64,000 nt of DNA. Source: Amoebophrya sp. A120 (taxonomy: Eukaryota > Sar > Dinophyceae > Syndiniales > Amoebophryaceae). Under the pieces are notes generated by a model. That model was not told where the DNA came from, did not search any database, and saw only the letters and a program-made list of their open reading frames with translations. Below, piece by piece: positions 22,601 through 33,100 of this stretch (within the stretch, counting starts at the first letter, position 1; each line of letters begins with the position of its first letter). The position numbers were made by a program, and so were the translations under genes. The stretch spans positions 12,285,621-12,349,620 of the forward strand of contig CAJINV010000002.1 in the NCBI GenBank assembly GCA_905178155.1, given 5' to 3'.

Positions 22601-23743
22601 GGCCGGCAGTTGACTACAAGTGTAGTAGCTACAAGACACCACGACTTCTCCAGGAAACGAGCCTACTGGTCTACGCCTCCGAGAGACTTCTCCAACACCA
22701 ACATTTCGTCTACTTGTGGTGCATGTACTAGCGTACTAATTAATTCCCTACAAATGTTGAAGATGCGTCAACAAATGAAGATGCGTCAGCGTTTCAATGA
22801 ATAGTGTTCCAAACAGAAAGTGAAGAACCATTCATCAAGCTCTTCAAGGAAGCGCTTTTCTTGGATCGATTGTACTCTTGAGAGAAAGTCGATCTTCGTA
22901 TTCCGTTCCAAGAAGAAATACAAAGCAAAACAAAACCCTTTGTGCGTTTCCTTGATAAGGAAAGAAGGCTTGGATTGCAGCTTTTTCAAAACAAAACACT
23001 GAGCGCAGCGATCAATCAGGCGTCAACAAAAAGCTGAGAAAAAATTATCTGCTTATGTGCGAGCGTGCGTCGAGGTACATAAACGCGTGATAGATGAATT
23101 AGAGATGATTTTCTATGCGTCGGTAGAACTAGGATGATGCAAAGATTTACTTTTGCGTGAAAATAGTTGTCATAAGGATTGTACAGAACAACATCACAAC
23201 AAAAACAAACCTGTTGGTTGGAGGAGAGAATGAAAATTTGCATCTATTATGTCATTTCCCACACAGCATCAGCAAAAAATATGCCTTTTCGTCTCATGAT
23301 CTCAGATTTTCTTTGTTGTTGCATGATCAACTTTTGATGTTGTTTCATATTCATTTCATCGGATCGTTTGAGAAAAACTAAAGACGTGGCGAGCTGATCC
23401 ATTTGTCGTGATTCGCTTTGGATTGTCATCTTTTTTATTCCCAAGATTTACTCGGAGATGGAGATGCAGAGGCAGAGCTAGAATTTTGTTCATTTGCTTT
23501 CTGGGCGAGAATGATTCATATCTTTCAGCGACAGTGCAGCAACGGTCCATGGTATACACTCTTGAATCGTTGGTCGTGGTTGTGTGAAGATCCATCATGT
23601 AGCACTATGCCTATGACAACTATGTCTAGTATCTAATCCTATTGGCATTTCTAGGTGGCTGAGAACTACGAAGAGACCGAGTTCTCGCTTGATTCACCTC
23701 ATACTTTTTCGCTGCGTGTCAATTTTCGCATGTCGCTCATGTT
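22601..23743. other. Intergenic stretch
   Basis: AT-rich DNA with short open frames full of Lys, Phe and Ser, typical of noncoding sequence. I see no domain, repeat or RNA gene. Confidence 0.5.
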
Positions 23744-23911
23744 GGGATGATCGCATATTCATCGTTGGAGTTGGTGTTCTTGTGGTGCGCAATCCAACTT
23801 GCGATTCGCTCAAGGTCAACCGTCCCGTCGGCATCAACATTCACCCACCTTCCCTCAGCGACCACCGCGCCAGCGCTGCTCGGCATGGGAATTCGTGCTC
23901 GCATAATTCAT
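23744..23911 (-). CDS. EF-hand-like short open frame or terminal exon
   Basis: A minus-strand frame of about 55 codons reads RWVNVDADGTVDLERIASWI and ends DEYAIIPT. The segment NVDADGTVDLER matches an EF-hand loop at positions 1, 3, 5, 6 and 8, but has Arg instead of Glu at position 12. It may be a small protein starting MRARIPMPS or the last exon of a gene whose upstream exons I could not place in 23.9-24.3 kb. The resemblance is short, so it could be chance. Confidence 0.3.
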
Positions 23912-24289
23912 TGGTTGTTTTTCGCAAGGAACCCACAACCACCAACCTTCTGCGCGCAGGTTCTTCCTAGTGCAGCACGAAGCCGGCTATAATTGTTCGT
24001 TCTTTCCCGAATTGCTTGATCTCGCCTCGGTAAGGTTGCTATGGACGAACAACCCACGCCCGTTCTCCCGTCGCCTACCGACCAATCGCGACTACACTCA
24101 CTCTACGGCTAGCAGCCGCACAAACCGGAACTCCTGAGCCACACGACACGCTGCCAGCAGCTGCCGCCGTTCCCGTACCAAGGCAACGAGGTGCGCCACG
24201 ACCTGTGCTCCTCGTCTGCTAGACCACCTTCTTCGTGGTCCCCTACGTCGCCTGCCGGTATTTCGTGAAGATTACGTGCGACAGCACCC

Positions 24290-27200
24290 TTACGGTGTGG
24301 CGAATCCTTTTCTCCAGCCACTGCACCCAATTTCTTGCCCGCACATTTCCAGCCGGAGGTAGTCGGTCGAGGCCTTGATCATGTGATTCACGATGATGAT
24401 GCAACACGAGTGCAGCCTGTGCGAAATGGATTCTTCGTCACTGTCCCGGCGGTACACGTCCATGTTTCCTTCAGTTTTCATCGTTTTCTCCACTTGCGAG
24501 GTGAATTCCACCTCGTCCTTCCGTTTCCAACAGACTTCGTCGTCCTCCAAGCAGCACTTGCAGCAGGACAGGGGCGGCTTGAACTCGCAGTAGTACTGTG
24601 CCAGTACCTGCCGCAACACTTGCCCGCCGAGCGTGCAGATGTTCGGCGGGCTGATCTCGCGGCTCCCATCCGTCGCGATGACGGACTGGTGCTCTTGGCT
24701 GCTGTGCACCGCGATCTCTGGGTCGGTCAGCAGTCTCGTCACCTGCTGCATCGAGGAGAAGACGTCCGAATGGTCCACCAGAAACTCGTGCTGTTGCACA
24801 ACGCCATAGATGTTCGGCAGTAGGCAGTACCCGAAATCCGGTATCCCCTTGATCCGGACGGGATGAAGGGACGTCGAGAGGAGGTCCGCCATGGTGCTTG
24901 TTTGCGATGCTGTTTGTTGAACTGTATCGCTTTTCTCCTCGTCACCTGAATGACGAGTCTGACCCGTAGTTGCCGAAGGGTCTTCAGCACCACCAGCTGC
25001 CAGTGCAATCGTCCCCTTTCTTGAAAGTATCCTTTGCTGCACGGCGCGGTGAGTCGTCTCCTGATCAGCCAGGCCGAGGGTGTGGGCAGGATGAAGGGAC
25101 TCTAGAGAACTGACAGCTGGGTGGAGCTGGAGGTGGCCACCTATTACCCTTGAACCATCACTCGGCACGCCTGACACATCGTCTACCTCGTACAGCGTGT
25201 GGCCTGGAAAGCTGTCCGTCGCTCCAATGTAAGGCTCCGGCAAAACGCGGCCCGATCGGCCATAGATTTCCCGCAACAGCCTGCGGTGGACACCCATCTG
25301 GTCACGAAGCATCTGCTTCTGGAGCACGAAGGAGGATTTTAGATTCAAATGCTGGCGAGGAAAATAGCTTGCAGTGACGCGCCTCTTTCGGTGGCGCCCC
25401 CACCGCCACTTGCTCCAGTAGGAGCGGAAAAGCGACGTGCTACTGTCAACTTTCAGTAATTCCACTTGTCGCTTCAGCCAAGCTTCAGCGGTCGTGGCAC
25501 GACCATCAGCTTCAAAGTCTTCGCCGTTCTCTCTCTCTGGAAAGAACCACAGCCTGTGAAACGCCGCCGCTTCCTTCCCGCTGAAGGATCGTTTCCTTTT
25601 GGTGTCGCCGTCCGCGTTTTGTTTCTCTACTTCAGCATCTGACCTTGACGCTCCGTGGTCTTCACCATGATGGTGCGTCGCAAACTCCAGAAAACGTCTT
25701 GCTGCTTGTCGTTGTTGCCGGGCGTGCCAGAACACAGGCGCAAGCTTGTTTATCTCCAGTGCCCGCCTCTTCACGCGTGCCTCGGCGCGCTTGCTAGTTG
25801 AGAAACACGGATGTCCACCTTCTATATCCAAGTCAGGAAAGTGCTCGCTCCTTGGCTTACTCGTGGCGTTCTCCTGGATTCCTTCGCCTGTCGTGCGTTG
25901 CGTTCTTTCACTCTCCGGTTGAGGTATGATTGCATCCTGGCCGACCCTCGCCGCACTTTCGTCCAAAAGCCGTTCCAAGGGGCGGCGCGCGCGTGTGGGA
26001 AACAAAGTTTCAAGGAAGGGAAGCAGCTGTGACTCACAAATGTCGAACTCGTGTGGGAGGCGCTTCAGCTTTACGTGATGCCGCGTCTTTACATTGAACA
26101 CGAAATCGGAGAAGGACGATGAAGCTTCCCTGGCACTGGTAGTCGGCAGCGCAGCAGCATCGTGCGTGTAGCTCTGTGGCTCGCTTTCTTCTCCACTTCT
26201 GCTCATGGTACTAGCCTTATGTTGGTCATACAGAAAACGAACCACATTCTGCAACGTCTGCTGGGGTTTCCGTTGCAGGCTGTAGGTGCTAACGTAAAAT
26301 AGATTCTCGTCCTGAATCTGGTTCGCGAAGACCTTCGTGTACTTCTGGAAAAATGCCGGGAGGCTTAATGCCCTCTGCGTTTCCGAGGAATCGCTCTGGT
26401 CCAAATTAGCAAGAACCCCAGCATCGGAATCGGATGAAGCTGAAGATGCGTCACTTCCCGCACAACTGGTTCTGCTGGAAAAGACAGTGAAGCGCAGCTT
26501 CCGAGCGTCCTCTGTCCCTCCGGCAACGTGCAAAATCGAGCAGATGAATCCTCGTCGATTGTGTCCTTCGTCCGGAATGAGCTGGGAAAACCGCGAAATG
26601 CACAGTTTTGGTAGTTTCTGTAGTGTGCGAGCAAGGTATTGAGCTAGCTTACTGTCTTCATTCCAAGAATCATCAGGCTTTTCTGCTCCGTCAGGAACGT
26701 CTCCGTCAGATCGTTGTACTAAGCGAATCTGGAAAAACGATGCGAAGTCAAGTTCCATCGTGAGCGGGTCATGAGGCGTGACGTGATGCACCATCGGACT
26801 TCGTGCAGATGTGGGTGTCGCTTCAGCGGAATCCTGATCAGGAAAAAGAAGCTCCAGCTTGCCTTTCGCTTTGCACTCCATCAAAATATCGTCCATGGAC
26901 GATGGAGACGTAGCTCCTTCTTGCCCACATAGCCGCTCGTCTGCAAACTTTCCGGAAGTGCTTCTACTTGTTCCAGCAAAATTTCCTTGGATTGCGCCGC
27001 TGGTCCCGAACACGGTTTTCAAACAATCTGCTATCTTTTCCGCGAACTCGCTGTTTGCCTCGAGGTCATCCCACAGACGAGCAGGCGTGTCACGATGAGG
27101 ATCTGGAGCAGTTTCGTTTTCGACTTCCTCGTTTAGCACATGCATGGCGGCCTGGTTTTCGTAGAGTAACCTATCCTGGGCAACTACGTTTCCCGCACGA

Positions 27201-28057
27201 CCTCGTTGATTTCCGGCTGCTCGCACAGCCAGCAAAACCGCTTCCGCCACCACAGCCAGCACCCCACGGACAAACTTCTCCTGCAAGTTCCCATCGAGCT
27301 CGGGCGTCAGAAGGATTTTCTTCGCCGTTTGGATTTCTTCGTGCAACAAGCCGACGGACAAATGAATGGGGTCGTCCCAGTGCATCAGCCACGGCGTTCC
27401 CGCGTGCAGCCAGGACAGCATCATCCCCAATGGATCGCGGATTAGAAAGATCACCTTCAAATCATTGGGGTTCCGGACCCGGTACTTGACGAAGTGTAGC
27501 ACCTCCGCGCTGAAGGCGAGCAGTGGGTCCTTGATGCCGCATTTCTTGCGCGCCTTGTTCCCGGCGGTGGTCCAGCCTGGGACAACTTCTAGGTCCTCGG
27601 GTCGAACAGGATCAACAACACCATGATGTGCCTGCAAAAAGCCTGCGTATCCGTTCTCGTTCCACCATTTTTCGTGGTCTTGCTGGGAGATCCGTCCGCG
27701 CCAAAAGATTGTGTCCTCTTCGTGGTACAGATACAGGAGCGGGTGCTGCCGGAGGTACTGCAAAATCGACGTGGTCCCAGACTGCGGAAAGCCGACAATG
27801 ACGAAATCAATGTCCATGTAGAAAAAGTCAAAGTCCTCCGGAATTTCGGTCGTGGCACCTTCAAAAATCAAGGGGTCCCCAGCAAGATCGCGATGCTTCT
27901 CAGAAGTTGCAGAAGATACCGGGTAGAGCTGGGAATCTTCCGTGGTTGCCGAAGATGGCTCGCTCGATAGATCACCGAGCACCTGCTGTAAAACAAACCG
28001 CAACAGGGAAAAAAGGCGCAACGATGCGACGAACGAACTGAAGCTCGACCGGACCAT
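24290..28057 (-). CDS. Large sulfotransferase-domain protein (1,255 residues)
   Basis: Intronless. MVRSSFSSF starts an N-terminal hydrophobic segment (residues about 8-30), likely a signal anchor. Residues 82-215 hold the sulfotransferase core: the PAPS 5'-phosphosulfate loop GFPQSGTTSILQYL (89-102), KDPLLAF, and the 3'-phosphate motif VIFLIRDPLGMMLSW (202-216). About 350 residues of low-complexity and charged sequence follow before a stretch (FYVSTYSLQRKPQQTLQNVV) that resembles the C-terminal part of the fold. A further 600-residue extension has no match, and a Cys-rich segment (CCKCCLEDDEVCW) lies near the end. The family transfers sulfate from PAPS to carbohydrate or protein in the Golgi. 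The length is three to four times that of usual family members. Confidence 0.8.
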   Translation of the reverse strand: MVRSSFSSFVASLRLFSLLRFVLQQVLGDLSSEPSSATTEDSQLYPVSSATSEKHRDLAGDPLIFEGATTEIPEDFDFFYMDIDFVIVGFPQSGTTSILQYLRQHPLLYLYHEEDTIFWRGRISQQDHEKWWNENGYAGFLQAHHGVVDPVRPEDLEVVPGWTTAGNKARKKCGIKDPLLAFSAEVLHFVKYRVRNPNDLKVIFLIRDPLGMMLSWLHAGTPWLMHWDDPIHLSVGLLHEEIQTAKKILLTPELDGNLQEKFVRGVLAVVAEAVLLAVRAAGNQRGRAGNVVAQDRLLYENQAAMHVLNEEVENETAPDPHRDTPARLWDDLEANSEFAEKIADCLKTVFGTSGAIQGNFAGTSRSTSGKFADERLCGQEGATSPSSMDDILMECKAKGKLELLFPDQDSAEATPTSARSPMVHHVTPHDPLTMELDFASFFQIRLVQRSDGDVPDGAEKPDDSWNEDSKLAQYLARTLQKLPKLCISRFSQLIPDEGHNRRGFICSILHVAGGTEDARKLRFTVFSSRTSCAGSDASSASSDSDAGVLANLDQSDSSETQRALSLPAFFQKYTKVFANQIQDENLFYVSTYSLQRKPQQTLQNVVRFLYDQHKASTMSRSGEESEPQSYTHDAAALPTTSAREASSSFSDFVFNVKTRHHVKLKRLPHEFDICESQLLPFLETLFPTRARRPLERLLDESAARVGQDAIIPQPESERTQRTTGEGIQENATSKPRSEHFPDLDIEGGHPCFSTSKRAEARVKRRALEINKLAPVFWHARQQRQAARRFLEFATHHHGEDHGASRSDAEVEKQNADGDTKRKRSFSGKEAAAFHRLWFFPERENGEDFEADGRATTAEAWLKRQVELLKVDSSTSLFRSYWSKWRWGRHRKRRVTASYFPRQHLNLKSSFVLQKQMLRDQMGVHRRLLREIYGRSGRVLPEPYIGATDSFPGHTLYEVDDVSGVPSDGSRVIGGHLQLHPAVSSLESLHPAHTLGLADQETTHRAVQQRILSRKGTIALAAGGAEDPSATTGQTRHSGDEEKSDTVQQTASQTSTMADLLSTSLHPVRIKGIPDFGYCLLPNIYGVVQQHEFLVDHSDVFSSMQQVTRLLTDPEIAVHSSQEHQSVIATDGSREISPPNICTLGGQVLRQVLAQYYCEFKPPLSCCKCCLEDDEVCWKRKDEVEFTSQVEKTMKTEGNMDVYRRDSDEESISHRLHSCCIIIVNHMIKASTDYLRLEMCGQEIGCSGWRKGFATP

Positions 28058-28621
28058 TTTGTCTCTTTCCTTCCCTTTATTGTGTCCTTAGTCTTGTTTG
28101 CTTCAGGGACCGGACGTGACTGAGAAAACATTCGCAAACTTTCTCGTTGATCGGAATCCATCTGCGAATCTGACAATTGCTGGTACTAGCAGGGGGGGCC
28201 ACAAAAAGCGAACATGATCAAATAGGCCTTGTTGAAGAAGACAGCGCCTAAGCGGCGGGGTTCCAAAATGTAGCTTCGTCCGATTATTCTTCAGTTGTGC
28301 AGCGCTTTCAAGCTGCTCGTTGCAGCTGCAGTTGTTGCAGCATCAGCACTCCTTTTTTAAAGATCTGCGTTTCTTTTTTGCGCCAAGTCAATCATGCTCA
28401 TGCTAACTCATGCGCCATCAAACATCACATCCATCAACTCGCCTGTCGCTGCGAGTATCCCAGTATTCCGAATGGCTATCCGCAGATCAAATTATCGTAG
28501 AAAAATTTTCAACAGTCACGAGACACCAGATGCTTCAATTTTTTCCTTTTTCGAACGCCGAAACCAGATATGCCGGAACGCAGCGACATTGACGTCGTGC
28601 ACGTGGATGCAAAACAAAGTA
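28058..28621. other. Intergenic stretch
   Basis: No supported gene. Plus-strand open frames that extend past 28.6 kb lie antisense to the MIB/HERC2 exon and are not believed. Confidence 0.5.
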
Positions 28622-29572
28622 TCAGAAAACTTGCAACTCCAACTTGACAGCGACTGCAGAAAATTTTTGCCAGCATACATATCTCCTTCCCAGCCCCACT
28701 TTCTTTGCGAAGCCAGCTCGATAATTCCGCACGCAGGTGCCGAATTTCACGCGTACCCAGCCTTCTTCTTCCGCAAACTCGATGATCTTGCCAATCTGAT
28801 CTGTGAGATGAGTTTTGCTCCAGTGAAAAATCAATTGTGTGCTCGCTTCTTCAGGCGAGCGAGTAACTGTTTGTCATACTAACTATGTTCCTGTTTGTAA
28901 ATAGCTGGCAACCAGTGTCTCAACTAGTCGCCACCAGAGCTTGACGAAACACCGCCCGTTTTAGTAGTGAACGGCCAAGCTCGGGGAGTTACCAGGTAAA
29001 AATCAAATTTTTGATGTGTGTTTTCTACTTAAGGCAAGCTAAAAGTAAATCAAGGCACCACAGGTAGTCGTAGTTTGTCTTTGTTGTGTTCATCACCACC
29101 TTCTTGCATGCTCATAAAGCAAACCACTGGAACGCCACAGGTTTCCAATTCCACTAGTACTTGGGTACAAAATAAAGTGTAGAGATTGCATTTGAGGCCT
29201 ACTTCATGATTATCACGCACCTGGCGACTCCCGGTCTTGATCTCCCCAAATCCAATCGGGACCGCGTACCACCTCCATACCCACGTATGCCGCTATCATG
29301 TCTTTTGCCATTTGTCCAACCTGTTGGTCCGCAGGATTGGCCGTTATCCTCGGTCCGTACCCTATCACGACGTCTGCCACCGGGTTTTGTATCTTCTTCG
29401 GCATGGCGAGCTGCTGCATTTGCCTCTTCTTTGCCGCTGGCTTCAAATTGTTGTTCGGCGCTAGCGCGGAAGAAGAGGACGATGATCCTCCCGCCGCGGG
29501 TACAGCTCCGCTGCTGGGCTTGTTTAGCAAGCCCGGAGCTTGTGGTGTCTCCCTTGCAGGCGTAGACGGCAT
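28622..29572 (-). CDS. MIB/HERC2-domain protein
   Basis: Two exons: 29572-29221 and 28800-28622, joined across a 420-bp GT-AG intron (donor GTGCGTGAT, acceptor CATCTCACAG). The N-terminal 75 residues are Pro/Ala/Ser-rich. The C-terminal half forms one MIB/HERC2 domain that spans the intron: GMEVVRGPDWIWGDQD, then DQIGKIIEFAEEEGWVRVKF and NYRAGF. The domain is known from Mind-bomb and HERC2 ubiquitin ligases, where it binds substrate peptides. No RING, ankyrin or HECT segment is present, so this about 175-residue protein is probably an adaptor or binding module. The exon join is in frame and lands inside the domain, which supports the splice. Confidence 0.78.
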
Positions 29573-30193
29573 GGTCGTGAAGGAGATCTCTATTTGTATC
29601 AAATCGGTTTCAGGTTGTCACTCGTCGAGCAAAGTGTTGTATTGTAGTAGTAGCAGTTTGAGATTCGTGTGCGTGTGGGACGCAGTAGAATCATCAACTT
29701 CAAAAATCAAGTTGTGGGACGCAGTAGAATGAATGCTCTTGTCGCCGCCACGTGTCTTTCTACTCCTGGTTGAAAATTATATCCTATCTTTGTGTGCATC
29801 GCATTTCAAAAATGAGCATTAACTAAACTTTTTGCTTTGTTGATGATACAGCAGGTGGTCCAATGTCGCGCTCGCAGTCGCAACCGGCACGTCTAACAAG
29901 AAATCATCGAACAGTAATCTACCTCGAGTTATCTTCTTCATTTCACGAGATTCTCCGCCTGTTTCATTTTTTTCTTCTATCCAAAAGAAAAGCGGCGCCA
30001 CGCTTTCCAGGCGTAGGTCCTCCTTCCATCGTTTCTATATCTGTGTAGGTGCGTCGTTTCAGTTTCTTGCTCTTACTGTCTTTGTTTTGTAGGCAGCAAC
30101 AGCATAAGAACATCGGCAGCCGCAGCCTCACGAACAAGTTCTAAACGGAAACGTGCACATGGACATGCAGCAAGGTCAGTACAGAAAAATTTT
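29573..30193. other. Intergenic stretch
   Basis: No supported exon, repeat or RNA gene. It is the 3' flank of the methyltransferase gene and the 5' flank of the MIB/HERC2 gene. Confidence 0.5.
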
Positions 30194-33100
30194 TCAGAAC
30201 TGAACCCAGTACACGTAGTCGCTCACAACATGCATGGTGAGCCCGGTATTGCAGTATCGGCGGAAAGAATGTAAATCTTGTGTACTATTTTTATCGCGAC
30301 GGACTACATCGGAGTTCCGCGCTTCTGCGTCCTCCTTATCTTGTTCGAGAGCCAGGACGCCACAGTACCCATTCAGGAGCTCGTGGAAGAAGCCCAAAAC
30401 TCCGTGCGCCATGCCGGGAAAGGTGAAGAGCCCCAGATCGTGACCCGCGAGAATGCCACCAGGTTTCTTGACCTTCCAGAAGTAGTATTCCAAGTCGCTG
30501 CGCACGCCGGCCTCGCTGTGATCGCCATCTACAAAAATGAAATCGGCCGAGTTATCCGCAAAATGCTGGTGAACATCCTGGGCGTACTCCTGCAACACTT
30601 GAAAATGGAGCGGGTCACCACGGGAGGAGACGAGCTTCTCCTGGCCGATGGTGATTTTTTCTACTATTTTTTGTTCTGCATTTTTACTCTCCTGGTTCAT
30701 TTCCTCCGCTGCAGCTACCGGCTTCATTCTTTGATGACAAGGTGACGACTCAACCGGCGCGCCGGGTGCTGCCGTGGTCGAAAGGCCTTGTGCGATGCAC
30801 CAATCTTCCGTCGAGTGGTCCAGACCATTGGCGTTCGTGTTGTGCAAAAGTGTGTCCACCCGGTAGTCTCGGACATAGTTGCAATAATCAAGGATCCGGC
30901 TGTTTGAAATCGTGTTCATCTGAGACACGCCAGATGAGATGATCTGACGGCTGTCCTCTTTTTTGTTCTCGCACTTTTCCCATGCGAATCCCTGCTTTTC
31001 AGCATCAGTGCGTATGTTCCCAGCCTGTATCTCTGACGGCAGCAGTGCCACTTTCTTCCTGATCTCCTGCACAACGAGTGCCGCACAGGCCGCATCTCCC
31101 CGGCACGCGTCCACGCCAAGCTCCTCAGTGGTTGACGTGCGCCAGTCCTGCAGGCCGGGAATGTTCCGCTGTCCCTCCGGCCACGGATCGACTAGGTGGA
31201 AGAAGATCTTGTCTTGGAGTAGCGGGTCCTGCAGAACTCGTGTCTCGACCGCCGCGAGGAAAACCCCGATGCTGATGGTCTGGAGCTTTTCATCTTGCGC
31301 ATGATGTCCTCCTCCCTTGCCTGTCTGGCCCTGCCGTTTCGCGACGAGCTTCCGCAACAGAAACACCACCCAGTCGTAGTGTGTGATGCACGTGTCGTCG
31401 TGAAATTCGAACTGCATCAGCTCACGACTGGCTGCTTTCTGGTACGCGTCCAGACTCGCAAGGAGAGATATGCGCTCTGTGTCTTGTTTCTCATTCTCAC
31501 GACCGTCTTTTTCTGCTGTGAGTCTCTCCACGATTTCCGGAAAGTCTTTCCGGATTCCCTGCTGCAATGCGAAACCCAAAAACTTGTGTTTTGTCTTCGC
31601 GCCAACACGCAACTCGTTGTCGTTTCCAAAAAAGCGCGCAAGACTCACATCCCAACGCGCGCGTGCAGCCTGCTGCAAAACTTCGTGCCACGTGTGGCTG
31701 CGTACTAGGTCCCCGAAGTAGCGCAGCCGATCTTTCTCCAACAAGCAGGACGGTACGCGGAGTAGCGGGTAGCTGCACTGCATTCTGACCTCAAGGTTGC
31801 TGAGAGGCGTGACGGTTTGCAGAAAGCTGTCGTCCACCGGGAGAATTTCGTCCTGCGGCGGAGCCATCATAAACGGGTCGGAGCGCGGGATCGGAGCTTC
31901 CGTCCCGTTGACAAACAAACCCTGCAAGCCCGAAAACCAGCGTGGAAACTCCCGTGCGCGGATGTCGATCCTCGGTGATATTCGGTGCCCGCGCTCGTTC
32001 CGGACGTTCGGCGACGAGGCCCAGAATTTGTCCGCGGAAGAGGCATCCTTGGAAGGCGTGGACAAGCCGAGCATGTTCGGTGTCGCGACAAAGTCCAAAA
32101 ACGGATTGAACTTGTGTCCCTTGCGGAGCATCGCTTCCTGCATGGTAGGCGACATGAAGCCGTTGTTCGGCTCGTACACCGGAATGTGCTCGTGGTCCGC
32201 TGTGATTCGGCCGAGTAGCAATGCGCCGTGGAAGCTTTTCTCGATACCCAGCTCCCGATGGTCGTACTCCACACCGAGCCACTGCCTTGTGTACTCGTGC
32301 GGCGATTGGCCGTTCTGCGCGAAAGAGATCGGCGACTTTCCTTCGCGTAAGTGCCGCACGTTAGACTGTTTCACCATCGTGAAGAACGAATGCAGCGCCC
32401 GCCACTCGAGGATATCCAGCTTCGTCCGAGCCAGGTCGGTCGCGTTGCGAAAGGCAATTTCGTCCTCAGAAACGAATGTTGCGTCGTTTTCGTCCGCTGC
32501 GGCGCGCTTCGTGTACTCGGGATGCACGTCGGGAACGGCGACAAGCCGAGCGAAAGTGGCGCCGAGGCAGTTGCTGCGCAAAAGGGAATCTGCAATGCGG
32601 TTGGCCATTCGCTTCAAAAACTGCAGGTGTTTTTTCTGGCGATCGGCGTTTTCCAACACAATGCGTGTTTTCGTCAGCCGCAGAAACGCAGCGAGAATGC
32701 GCTTCGATTTCTTCTCAAACGCAAGTTCTTCGACCTCCGCTCCGTCGATGCTGGGGACCACATCGGAACGCAGGTCCCGGACCGCAAGCAACCCACGCTC
32801 GTGGGCTTTCGGTCGTGGTGCTGCGTTGGAAAACTTGAAGTTTTGCGCATCGCTCGACGACGGAATAAGGAGTCTGCTCTTGGAAAGCACGGCGGTAGCG
32901 ATGATTTTTGTTGCCTTGTTGTCCGTGCTGCCCGGGTCAAGGAAATCCGAAAACTCTTCGAAATCTTCTTGTACGACCTGCCCGCCCGCTTCTTCGTCGA
33001 AGTTTGCGAAGTACGGCGTCAACGCTCCCTCTGTGAAAAGCCGTCTCGTCGTGCTGGTGCTGCTGGTGGTCGAACCTGTTTTACTTGTGTCTGGAGACTG

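Noticed and set aside
28394-28882. Plus-strand open frame of 162 codons
   Set aside because: It lies opposite the second MIB/HERC2 exon, which has a clear domain and splice phase.
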